Assembly (NCBI GenBank): GCA_003290165.1
Contig: QNQO01000801.1
Location: 1 to 64,000 of the forward strand
Length of the DNA: 64,000 nucleotides
Source of the DNA: Berberis thunbergii
Taxonomy: Eukaryota > Streptophyta > Magnoliopsida > Ranunculales > Berberidaceae
Direction: 5' to 3'
A program made the position numbers and the translations under genes. The notes under the pieces were generated by a model. That model was not told where the DNA came from and did no database searches. It worked only from the letters and a program-made list of their open reading frames with translations. This document shows, piece after piece, positions 1 to 12,270 of this stretch; position 1 is the first letter of the stretch, and each line of letters begins with the position of its first letter.

Positions 1-140
1 GAAAAACTCTCTGCAATATGTATGTATGTTCTTTATGTTAAAGGAATGGGATCGCAACTCAACTAACATAAAATAAGAAAAACTCTCTGCAATATGTATG
101 TATGTTCTTTATGTCAAAGGAATGGGATCGCAACTCAACT
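1..140. repeat. Tandem duplication, 64-bp unit at 76-bp spacing
   Basis: Bases 1-64 recur at 77-140 with one difference (gttaaagg versus gtcaaagg), separated by 12 bases. The left copy touches the window edge, so more copies may exist outside. Confidence 0.85.
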
Positions 141-384
141 CAGGGTATGTCATGTATAGTTGCCAAATGCTCAGAACTTTGTGTGTCTCTATGTAGATTA
201 ATGTTGTTGAAGGAAGTAAACTTGTGATTCATAATAAGTGGGATAACAAGTTAACAAAATTTGCCTTAAACATGAGTCCATCATATTTTAATCAAATTTT
301 CCTTAAGAATAGGTTGTCCTCCCATCAATTAAGTCGTTCTCCCATGGATTCCATGTAACCAAACACACCCTTAGTGCGTACTTG

Positions 385-1200
385 AGGAAGTAGGCGGTTT
401 GAGTATTAGACCTCTTCTATTGATGAATAAAGCTTTCCTTTGTCAACATATGGAGAAATGGCATTGTTGGGGAATGAGAACAAAATATAATTTGACAAAT
501 TTGAGATTGCTTCCAAAAAAATCTAGTGTATTCGTGGGATGAATGTGTAGAGGACCATTCCCAATCAAAACGATAAATTTATGCAAAGGGTTGAAATGGT
601 TGTGTTAAGGGGAATAAAGTCTATTTTAGGAATGATGCGTGGATAGAAATGTGGCGCTTAGAGATAGTTGACCTAAATTGTTCGTTAGGGTTTGGTTATG
701 GAGTTTGGAAACTTCATCGGTGAAAATATGGATTGAGATTTTCACTAGCTCTAAAGGAATTTCTCTTTTGTCGGGGAAGCAAACAAGTTCGCAGTTCTCA
801 TTGATATTTTGAATTTAAAAAGAGTTATATTGGGGGGTCATGATGATGAATGGGTTTTTGGAAGGTTGATAAACATAAGGGACTTTTCTACAAGTTTATA
901 TTTTGTTAGATTTGTAGTGAGCTTATGCATTCAATAAATTTTCAGTTTAGCTAGTATGGAAGAAACATATTTCATTCAAAATTTCTTTTTGTGTGGACAA
1001 CAGCGTGGAATAGAATTCTAAAGCAAGATTAGACTTCTAAAGCAATATTGGTACATAGAGGACATGATGTTGACTTGGGATGTCCGCTTTGCACGCATCT
1101 TATCATTTTTTGAAGATTACGGATGAAATCCATAAGGACTTTTGTGTTTTATTGGTGATGTCTGCTTAATGGAGAACCTCTTATATGCTGGAACCACCCT
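385..1200 (+). mobile_element. L1-type LINE fragment (C-terminal zf-RVT region), degenerate
   Basis: Conceptual translation across frameshifts gives GLSIRPLLLMNKAFL, then KISFFVWTTAWNRIL near 979-1020, then VHRGHDVDLGCPLCTH. This order matches the post-RT zinc-binding region of plant L1 LINEs. There are many stops and no reverse transcriptase core. It lies in an upstream intron of the RCC1 gene or 5' of it. Confidence 0.6.
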
Positions 1201-1716
1201 ACATTTATATGTAGGGGCAGGGGCGGAGCATGTAGGGGGCAAAGTATAGCATTTGATATGTTTTTATTGATATAAAAATAATTAACGTGCTTCTTTAAAC
1301 TAACATTAATTTAGCCTTCACTCATTGCAAATTGTTGCTTTTGAACTGTGGGAGTAAAAGAATGTTGGTCCTTTTGGAGCGAAAACTTGTGGATTGAAAC
1401 GTGTCACATGGTTTACTGACCGCTATTGGTGTATTTAAAAAAATATAAAAGTTGGAGGCAAGACAGGTGAAAGATTGAAAACTGAGACTCACTATGAAAG
1501 TTTTAAAGGGGTGAAATAAATAAATTCTGAAATGGAGGGGGGAGCAATAATTAACATTAATATTGGACCCTAGTTATTTTGTAAAGGTCTTAAAGGAAAT
1601 TCAAAGATGAGTGGGGCAAGAAAGAATTTATGAGATTTGGGGGAGGGGCAATAAGCTAAAGAGGAGATAACAAATGTCACTAGCTCTATGTAAATTGACA
1701 AAAAGTTCCAAAATTG

Positions 1717-1757
1717 TTTTTTTTTTTTTTTTTTTTTTTGGGGGGGGGGGGGGGGGG
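1717..1757. repeat. T23-G18 homopolymer junction
   Basis: Twenty-three T at 1717-1739 are followed directly by eighteen G at 1740-1757. It creates low-complexity ORFs on the other strand that are not genes. Confidence 0.95.
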
Positions 1758-1921
1758 TAGTATGTGGCTTCTCCCTCATGCAGGGGGAGGGTTTTGTTTA
1801 AGTCGTTTTTCCTTTTTGCATTGATCTGGACAAAGAAAGGAATGATGAGATTTTTCGAAGCAAATTAATTGGAATCAAAAGTAATGGCTATTATGAGGTT
1901 TTGATTACCATTGGCCTAGTA

Positions 1922-2342
1922 AGCACGGACACGACGACACGATAAATCTACAAAAAGTAGGACACATGCAATGGAATCATATAATAATTAATATAATTTT
2001 GTTATATATTAAGAATTTGTTAAATGCACGTTACACCTTAAGCATAATAGAAAATGGTTCAAAACAATATTAAGGAAAATATCCAAAACATGCAAATAAT
2101 TAACATAACTCAAATTTTTAACTCATGTAATAAGTCAAATCTTACTATATTGACATTTGCTTTTATTTCTTCATTTTTGAAAATGCTTCATTCTTTCAAT
2201 TTACATTCACATCTTAAATGTGCAAACAAAAGCTTTTAAATAACGTATCCAATTGGTGTCTGACCCGGTTAAATATTTCGGATGGTTGACCAAGTGTCTG
2301 ACACGTGTCCAAAGAGTGTGTAATTTTTGTAGTGTCCGTGCT
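1922..2342. mobile_element. Short TIR element (MITE), AGCACGGACAC termini
   Basis: The left end AGCACGGACACGACG is mirrored by GTAGTGTCCGTGCT at the right. The 421-bp interior is AT-rich and non-coding. The ends resemble those of the element at 10259-11205. No clean target-site duplication is visible. Confidence 0.6.
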
Positions 2343-2615
2343 TTATAGCTCTTGGCAGTTGGTTATCTTTTTTTTTTTTTAAAGAATGCATTTCAAGTCA
2401 TTCTATGCTAATTGGGGTATTATTTTGGAACCTGATTAGGTTACAAATTTTTACCTTAGAAAATAGTCATTACTTCACGCACTTGCTTTAAGTTGATAGC
2501 ATTCGTAAGACTTGTTTAGTGATTTGTATTATAATATTTAGAAAATTTTACATAATGCTATCCCAAATCTAAAGGATTATTTTCTTTTTTGTTGAACTTG
2601 CTTTGGTGATTTTAG

Positions 2616-2694
2616 GAACCGATAGAGGTTTCTGAACTTCCCAAGGAGATCATCCACATTTCAGCCGGCTATTATCATTCATCTGCTATCACAG
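2616..2694 (+). CDS. RCC1 gene exon a
   Basis: Acceptor tttag before 2616 and donor gtatgt at 2695. It encodes EPIEVSELPKEIIHISAGYY then HSSAIT, the end of one RCC1 repeat, and leaves phase 1 after ACA G. Confidence 0.88.
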
Positions 2695-5600
2695 GTATGT
2701 AGTTGCAAGTTGAGAAATGATTGAAGTTCTCAACGTCTACTGAACTAAATGTTTGTTAGTTTCGTTGTTTTCATGACCGGCAGGAGTAGTAGTTGTCGGG
2801 CATTTTTTAATTCTACACTAGGGATTCACAGTTTTAATCTTCAACCAAAAAGGAATATCTTTTTCGTCCATCAATGCAATTGCAACGTGTTTCTCATGAA
2901 GTCTTCATATGTAATTTTAGTAATGAAATAATGGATGAGATGACATGTTAGTGGTTTGATCTTAGTTGCAGTCACTTTTTTAGTGAATTGGTCAACTTCA
3001 AAAACCCCATACCTTGGGGGGATTGGGGGGAGTAGGGACAATATTGGTCTTATATAAGTGGATTGTTGGGAACTGTGACACCGTGAATCCTGATGAGAGT
3101 GGTGTTGGAACGACACGTAGTCCAAGGAGAGGTGATGGTTGCGCTAGGTTGTATCCAACATTTTTTTTTAATCAATCAAACAACTAGACTTAGTATTTTA
3201 TAAAAAAAAGACTCAGAGAAGCTCAAGGTAAAAGAGGATATAATTGCATTACAGATCTTACAAAGAGAATAAACTCTCCTAGTCAAACATACAAACATGA
3301 AAATGCCCCAAACATTTTCGCAATGTCAAACCAAAGCCTTGACCTTGCTGCCAATCCTTCTTGGATCCCTTAAAAACTCTATTGTTAGAAAGCACCAAAG
3401 AATAGCAAAAGAACACTCGATCCCGAAGCCACTTACTTCCCTTCATTAGTTAATTGGCCAGAGCTAAAATCTCACACCTCTCCTTGGTGGTAAGAGTGGG
3501 TTGTTACATTAGATTATCTGGTGTGGAATGCATCTTCGCGATATCCATAACCCCAACGAAAAAAGGTTTGCTTAGTTTGGCACATGGCTGGTAATGGGAG
3601 GTGGAGCTTCTAACATACCCAAAAGCAGTCCTCAACTCAAGAGTTGCTTTGGGGATTAGGAAAAATAGATATAATTATGCAAAAATTATGTCAGCAACTT
3701 ATAATATACCGATTTCTTTGATACATGCATACAAATTGTCAATATATGTAATGGATATTGCTAATATTTTGATGCATCCAAAAATCATTATCTTGTGAGT
3801 TTGACCTGCAAAACAATTGTTAGACTGCCAAGGATCACCTTTTTGGTGGCTGAAGACACTCCAATGCTTAAGTCAGTAACTCTGTTGGAAGAATGATGTA
3901 AATCTGAATAAAACTCAGTTAAAGTTGCATATCTGTGTCAAATATTCCTTTTACCTTTTATAATGGTCGTGGGTGGTTAACTCTCTGCGTGACTTAAGCA
4001 TTTGAGGCTCATCGGAAGGAGATGTTTCTTGTAACAGTCTTCTCCTTAAAGGAGATGCGCTTGGGAAGGTGTTACTCCTTCCACGACTCTTTTTTGGTGA
4101 AACATTATTCTTCTTTATGAGATAAATCGTGTCAGGCTTGGATCTGGGCTCTGATTCGTTTGGGCCGTGATTTAGGCTCTGTTTACGTTTTTTCATTGGC
4201 GGGCCTTGTTTGGGCCTCTGCAGTTGGCTTTATTCTTCTTAGGTTTTATGAGCTGGCCCAATAGATTGGGCGTTGTATTCTCGTGATGGATCTTTATGCC
4301 ATGTGTACGACTGTGATGATCGGTCTATTTTAATGTATCATCAATTTTCATTACATATTTGTGAAATGTATCTACCATGTACTAATTATTATACATTTTA
4401 TTCTTTAAGTTACTATCATCATCATACTTTAAAGAATCCGAAGTTGCTAAAATATTATGGATTCCATTTTCTTCAGCCTCTATTTGAGATTGAGTATTTT
4501 TTCGGTCACTTAATTTTATTTTTTATTTCTGACAAATAATTGTGGATTATTTGATAGTGGATGGAGAACTTTACATGTGGGGTAATAACTCTAGTGGGCA
4601 GCTCGGCCTTGGAAAAAGTATTAATTTATCCCTCGACTTTTGTTAGTCATGAGCATGAATCAATTTAAATTTCCTGTTTTTTGTATATATGTTCTTTCTA
4701 TTTGCTCCGTCCATTTTTTTTGTTGTTGTTTCTAGTTGAAGTGGCATTTGATGCATGCATAATTTGATTTTGAGGTAATATTTGTTTTAACCGCATGGTA
4801 AATCCTTTGGATCAGAATGGCTATGTCATTTCATTGGCGAAGAAAAATTCATTAAAAGGTTAAGAAACATTGAAATGAAGGAAAAGGACAAAAAAGTGTG
4901 TTTTAATCATATGTCAAAGAAAGAAAAAAAGTTCGTGAAAGACCAATGTTCATCTCTTTGAACATGAGAACCATTGCATTTAATGATAAAGGAACTAAAA
5001 TGGATTTCATCCAATTTCTTGAAATTCTATGTGCTAGCAAAGAAGAAATTTGATGCTGATGGGGACTTCAGTTTTGTCTTCTTAATCGTGAAAACACTTC
5101 TTGTCTTCATAATGATATGCCTAACTGAGGTATATGCGTTATTTTTCTATTTATTTTGTTATTAGGTCGGCTTATAAGCCCAAGTTGGAATTAAAAATCC
5201 AATTAAATAAGGGTAGGGTTTTATTTTGGTTAAATAGGCTTAGGAGGCGTTTGTTTGAGTTAGAGGTCTAACCTTTTAGGAGGTAACCTCTAACTAGAGG
5301 TAAATATCTAACTAGAGATGTTGGCAATTTAGAAATTAAGAGGTTTGGTTGTATCTGAATGAGACATCCAACCAAACATGACATTTAGACATTAACAACT
5401 ATGTTTTTGATTGAAAATTCAGATTTAGTTAAGATGTGTAAACAAACCACCCATTTGTCAGAAAGTTGTAATCAATTTAGTTTGAGTTTTGAGAATTATT
5501 ATTGAAGTTGTGAAACTTTATTTATCAAGTTTCGATGTTTTGGTTTATATGCTTCCACTGAAACCCATCACTAACAACATAGTAAAGCGAATCATACTCC

Positions 5601-8600
5601 TAGTATACTTGCCTTGGAGGAAAGAAAAACAACTCTATGCAAGCTCAAGATGGAGTTAGGGATAATCCTGGAGCTTCTCGATGAAGTAAACGTTCTTCCT
5701 GAGTTCTTTACAAACACTAAAACAATATTAGCTGTGAAGAATGATTTTGCGTAGGTGACAAGGTTGTGTTATGATCAGTATCAGATTAATTTATCATGCA
5801 TATATATATGCATTTTTCTTAGTATGTTTTATAGTAGCAATTATCTTAAAACAGTGGAATATGTTATCTTTTAGAATTATTTGCACAATAATGTCTTTTC
5901 TGATAATTTACAGAGGCAGCAAAGAGAGTTTTTTCCCCAATGAAAGTTGATTGCTTGAATGTTGTCAGAATCAATAGGGTTGCTTTGGGCTCTGAGCACT
6001 CAATTGCTATCACAGGTAAGAAAGGTCGAACACTAAGTTACTTGGCAATTACGAGCATTCAGTTTTGTTCTTTTGGTTTTTCCTCCCAACCAAAGTGCAT
6101 AAAGGAATAACTTTTGTTAGGGTTGGCCTTGTTCCTTTTTTGACCTATGTAGATAAAGGCGAGGCCTTAAGCTGGGGATCAGGAGGATCTGGGAGACTTG
6201 GCCATGGCCACCAACCGAGCATTCTTGGATTTCTAAGAAGTTCAAGGTTATATAGATTTTTATACTTTATTTATGAAATTAATTTCTGATACTATCCTTG
6301 AGATAAATCAATCTGGATGGGACAAACTGTTTCTCTTTTTTCCTTTCTTGAAACCATAATCAGCAAATATATTGTTGTGTTGTATATTTGTGGTTCTTCA
6401 TCAAATGCGGACAAATTAAATTCGTGAAAAGCAGGGTTCAAATGGGGCTCAACTGGAGACATGTGCTCCAAACTATTTCACAAACTTACCAATTTCAGGA
6501 GAATCACATTCAATCCTGTACCAAGTTCAAATCTCCAATCATATTCTGCAATTCTATAGGATCTTTACTCAGAACCTGCTGAATGGAGACCCTGCATCCA
6601 AAGCTCCCAAGCAACTCACTCCAAGCTGACATATCTCAAGCTGACCTGATTCTAGCGATGTAGGCATTAGAAAGTGATGTGACCCCTTGTCTTGATTGTT
6701 TTCCATGTGATTTATTTCTCAAATTTTGGGAGTTCATGCAAAATGACATCTTGGCTGTGGTAGAAGACTTCAATCATAGAAGTTTTCTGGAATGGAGGCT
6801 AAACACTACATTGATCACCCTTAAGGAGCCATGTATGATTGTTGATTGCAGACTATCAGTCTCCTATCTTCATTTTATAAGGTCATTGCTAAAGTCCTCT
6901 TCACTAGGCTGAATGGGGTGCTTCCCCAAATCATCTCCCCCTGCCAAACTGCTGGTGTAGGACAATTGGTTGGTTTATTAGCTAATGAGAAAGACAGTTG
7001 ATTGATGGAGTTTTATTAGCTAATAAGCTGCTGGATTCTATAAAGCCTTTGACTCTGTCTCTTGGCATTATCTTTAAAGCATGCTGCATTATTTTGGGTT
7101 TGGAGATAAATGGAGAAGGTGGATTCATACCTTGCTTTCAACTGCATCTTCCTCAATTGCTCATAATGGACCCCTACTGGTCACTTTAAATCCACAAGAG
7201 GTCTCAAGGCGGGGGGACCCACTGTTCCCCTTCTCTTCTCCATTGCAGCTGAAGATCTTTCCACTTTGATCAATAGAGCTTAGCATTGTGGACTCTTGTC
7301 TGGCTTTCAAGTTTCCTCTTCCTCACAGCCTATCTCCATCTTTCAATATGTTGATGTCAGTGTCCTTATGTCTGATGCATCTTTTGAACAAGTCTCAGCA
7401 GTGAGTCCAGGTCTGTTCTGGACTCAAAGTCAACTTCTCTAAGTCTAAGATGTTTGCAACTAGAATAATACTCGTGCCGTTGGCACTCCCGCAAAGTACA
7501 TAATTTTGTTTGCTAAATATGATGATCTGAACACCCCCGCCACCATCCCCACTTTTGCCCTCAATCAGTTTTGAAGTGCAAGCCTATTGTAAAGTAAAAA
7601 TATGTATTATAAATTTTATGGTTAGACTCACTCAAAATTTGAATCAGTTGGGGAAACAAATTCAAATGTCGAGAGTGAGTTCTTCCATAAACTTTGAATT
7701 CGCCAAAACATGATGTTCAGGTTTTTGTTTAAATATGCATTAAGATGCCCGTTTCAAATTTTTCCTGGTATGATATTGAAAAATGCTAATGACGTGAAAT
7801 GCATTAAACGTTTTTTTTAATAATAAAATCTATATTTTTGATCATTGGTTTTGTTGGAAAAATCTTCAAAAATGTATTTCAACTATACAAAGTTTACCAA
7901 AATCAAACAACTATGTAGATAGTTATGATAATTTTCGTTTTGAGAAAAAAACACAATACTTTCTCTCTCCGCCACATGTACATTTTACATTCCACTAACT
8001 TTTTTCGCAATTTTTTCATCTTTGCCCTTTTATGTTTTTATATTTACAAACATGCCATCATAAGAAATGAATCTCAACCCTCAACACATTTTCCAACTTT
8101 CAATCTTAGCCATTTTTATCTCCAATCCTTAGTTTGTCCCAATCAGCAATGAATAGTAAAACACCGCTTTGAATTGTAAATAGATTGTTGAAGTTGAAGA
8201 CATTGATCAATGGGCTAGGTTATTGGGATGCAAAAAATGAACCTTTCCATGCCTGTGCTTGGGCTGCCTCTTGGAGCAAAGCATAAAAAAGTACTTGAAA
8301 GAATTGAGAGAAGATTAAGCTATTTGAAGAGAAGATACATATGAGAGTCACACTCATCAAAAACACCCTAGCATCTATTTTTGTTCATATGATGTCCGTG
8401 TGTTGATGCCTTCCTCAGTTGCTGGTAAAATAGAGATATGCACGAGAAATTTCTTATGGGGCTCCTCTGCCACTTCTAAGAGATACTATTTGTTGAATTG
8501 GGATAAGGTTTGTCTGCACAAATGCAATGGATGCCTGGGTATTAGAAGAGTCTAGGAGTTCCACAAAAATCTTCTGAACAAAGGATTTGGAGGTTAAGAG

Positions 8601-11600
8601 AAGAAACCGACTCCTTGTGGAGAACCATCATAGCTGACAAATATGGTGATGGTCTTCTTGATTGGTTTACTGTTGCACATAAGTCTTCCTATGGGTGGTC
8701 TCTATGGAAGGGAATTATTGAAAGCAAAGCTGATGTCCAAAACTAAATATCTTTTGAGCTTCACAATGGGGAGAGAATTAGTTTTTGGAATCACAAATAG
8801 AATGATCAAGCACAAAATACAATGCTTCTAGCAACAAGAATGGGATGATTAAGAACTTCTGGGATGTTAACAACTACAGTTGGAACTTCCATTTTAGGAG
8901 AAATCTGAATGATTGGGAAATCCCCCAGATGTCAAACCTTCTCCTAACAACTGAAAGCAATTTCCTGATGATCAACAAGATAGATGGTTTTGGAATGATA
9001 AAAAGATGCTTCTTACTCAGTCAAAGATTGGTATAGTATCTGGCTCCTTCCATCACTCACTCCCCTCTCCACGCCAGGATTTGGAAGCTGCATCATCTAG
9101 TTTGGCTTGATGAAGTCTGCCTAAGAGCTTCCTTCTATGGACTATTATTCGTCGTAAAGCCCTTACAGTGGACAACATCAACAAGAGAAGTCTCCTCCTG
9201 CTAATCATTGTGCTCTCTGTCTCCATGCAGAGGAGTCCACTTACCACCTTTGTTATCCTTTGGTTTCCAGCGTTGGACTACTGTTCTTTCTGAATTCTAC
9301 ACCCAAGCTGTTTTAGGGAATTCTTTACTAGAGTGGTTTGAGCAACTCAAATTAGTTTCCAGAATTTCTCCAACTTTACCCCTTTGGGAAACGGGTCTGG
9401 GAGAGATTGCCCCTTGCTTTGATATGGGTGGTTTGGAGGGAAAGTAACAACATAAATTTTTGAAACAAGCTCAAAAAGTTTTGAGCAACTATGGATAGAT
9501 ATTAAAGTTATTTTTTGGCTGTGGAGCATAAACTGGGATAGATTTAGGGTTGTTAATTTTGTGTCTTGTATGTTTAGTTGGGAAAGTATACCTCTCCCCA
9601 CATCTTGATATATAGGTTCTAGGGTGCTGAGTGGTTGTTTCATATGTTTCACATTAATACAATACATTTTGTTTTTCTGATAAAAAAATTCTTCCATAAG
9701 TTCATGTTTCAAGAGTAGGAAAAACCAATCCTATTATTCCAGTCTTGGTGGTCTCTAGAATTTCCTGAATTAAAAAAAAGTACGAGAAATTTCCTGTGGT
9801 GAATGTCTCTGCCAACAGCAAATACATACCACTTGCAATCATTACTTTTTGTGCACACATGTCAGTGCCATTATCATTTTGTATAATTACATCCTAAAAT
9901 AGTTCCTGCAGATCTGTAATGTCGATCTGTAACAGTGGCCGATATATTGATATGACTCGTACGAATGTGACTGCCCCAGTTCTCTCAAATCTGGGCCGTG
10001 AATGATGTATAAACTATAGATATGCTCATCTGCATGATATCACTTTTCCTAAAAGTTGATATTTCTTGGAACTAACAAGCACCAATCAAGGTTTCTGTTT
10101 TATTGATATTTTCTAAAAGTTGTATGTTTTTTCCTTCCTATTTCGTTTTAATGCAAGCTTTCTGTTTTATTGATCCAAAAAAAAAGAAGCTTCGATCAAG
10201 ATAGTCCTCCAACTTGGGAACCATGCAGTCCCCTTAGCACTACATTGATATCCCATCTCTGATGCACCGACTCTCCGAAAAACCCCCGTATTACGTGTCA
10301 AATACGTGTCAGACACGGATTCGCGCCCGACACGCGCTCGACACGTGGTCAATGGTCAAAATTCTTTGACCGACACGACCCGGACACGGTCCAGACATGG
10401 TCTTTGCAAATAAACTCTCCTCTTTGATCGATCTTTCACCATTTTTCAAACCCTAATTACAGAGAGAAAAGAGGGGAGAAAAGAGGGCTGAACCAGATAT
10501 CGACAGATAGAGAGATTGATCGAAGAGGACGAACGGAGCTAGAGAGAGAGGGAGAGATCATGCTTGTATCTGAGTTCCAGCAGAGATTTTCTCTTGATTT
10601 GGCTTCCTTTTGGTTCTCCTGAATCTGAGTTTATTTGGTTGTTGTTGTTGTTCTTCTTCTTCTTCTTCATTTGGAGGAGGTGGGGAAGGATTTGTGATTT
10701 GAACACAAGGAAGAGGTTCATTAGAAGAAATGGAGGAAATAGATGAAGGAGAAGTTTTCATTTGTTGGGTTGGGTTGGGGATGGGCGAGAATGGGAGAGG
10801 GTGAACTACTTTGATTTTATTTGATATGGTGGTGGGTTGATTTTAGTATGTCAGGATAGCTCAGCATCACGTGGCTGAAGTGTGAGCAGGTGAGTGTATC
10901 AACCTTGACATAAACATGGTCAAAGTCTCCTAATTAATAATTTGGAACCATTTACCTGCCTGGACATATAATAATGAAAAACTAGTTTGTGATTAAGATT
11001 CTTGAGAAGAAAATGTATTAAAAAGAACAAATACTTGGAGGCATTTAGATCAAACTTTTCCTGAAGATACCGGCTACCACAAAAAAATTTATTAAAAAAA
11101 TAAGTTTGACCGTGTCGCCGAATCCTATTTTTTTTAAAATTGCCGAGTCGCCGTGTCGTATCCATGTCCGACACGACACACGTATCCAAGTCCGTGCATC
11201 ATTGTATCCCATCTAGTGTAAAAGAAAATATGTGAACACAAGAAAATATGTGAAGACAATGAATGTGTTGGTTTTGAGGGTTTGTAGTTGTAATCCAATT
11301 TTGTTCTGGACATGCTCTTTTCTAAGATCAATCTGTTTATGCAGTGAATTTACACCAAGGCTTATAAAAACACTTGAAGGGATAAAGGTATTTTTCTTAT
11401 TAAACACTATATTCAGTACTTGATGATATTCCAACTGCTAAAATATATTGATAGAGTAAGAAAAAAGAATCATATGAGTCTGACAGGGCTCTATTTGATT
11501 TTCTCTACATGAATCTTTAGGTTAGAACTGTTTCTGCTGGGTTCTTGCATTCAGCCTGCATTAATGGTAATTCCAGATTCTTGTAATAGTTTTTTTTTTC

Positions 11601-12002
11601 ATTTTCTTTGCCGTGATTATTTTGAGATTCTTATGTTCTCTTTGTCCTTACCTGGCACTGTAGAAAATGGCTCTGTTTTTATATTTGGTGAAAAAACAGC
11701 AAATAAACTTGTGAGTCAATGGACCTATGATATTACAGGACTAGTGGTGGTGATTTTGTTTGATTGCTTCTTGGGTTATTGGTTGATCTGATCATTTCAA
11801 ATTTCTTAATGAAAATTCCAGCGCATGGGACAAGCAAATAATGCAACATCACCATCCATTATTGGAGAACTACCATTTTGTTCAGACATTGCATGTGGCG
11901 GTTACCACACTGGTGTCATAACAGGTAAGATTTTATTTCATTTCATTGTATCAGGCACTTCTTTTTCTCTTAAGTGAAGGTAAAGGTTTTGCAGTAAAAC
12001 AA

Positions 12003-12053
<51 letters not shown>

Positions 12054-12129
12054 GTTATTATTATTGTCATTATTATTATCATTTTTATTATTGTTAATAT
12101 TAATATTATTATTACTATTATTATCATCA

Positions 12130-12199
<70 letters not shown>

Positions 12200-12224
12200 A
12201 TTGTTATTATTATTATTACTATTG

Positions 12225-12270
<46 letters not shown>

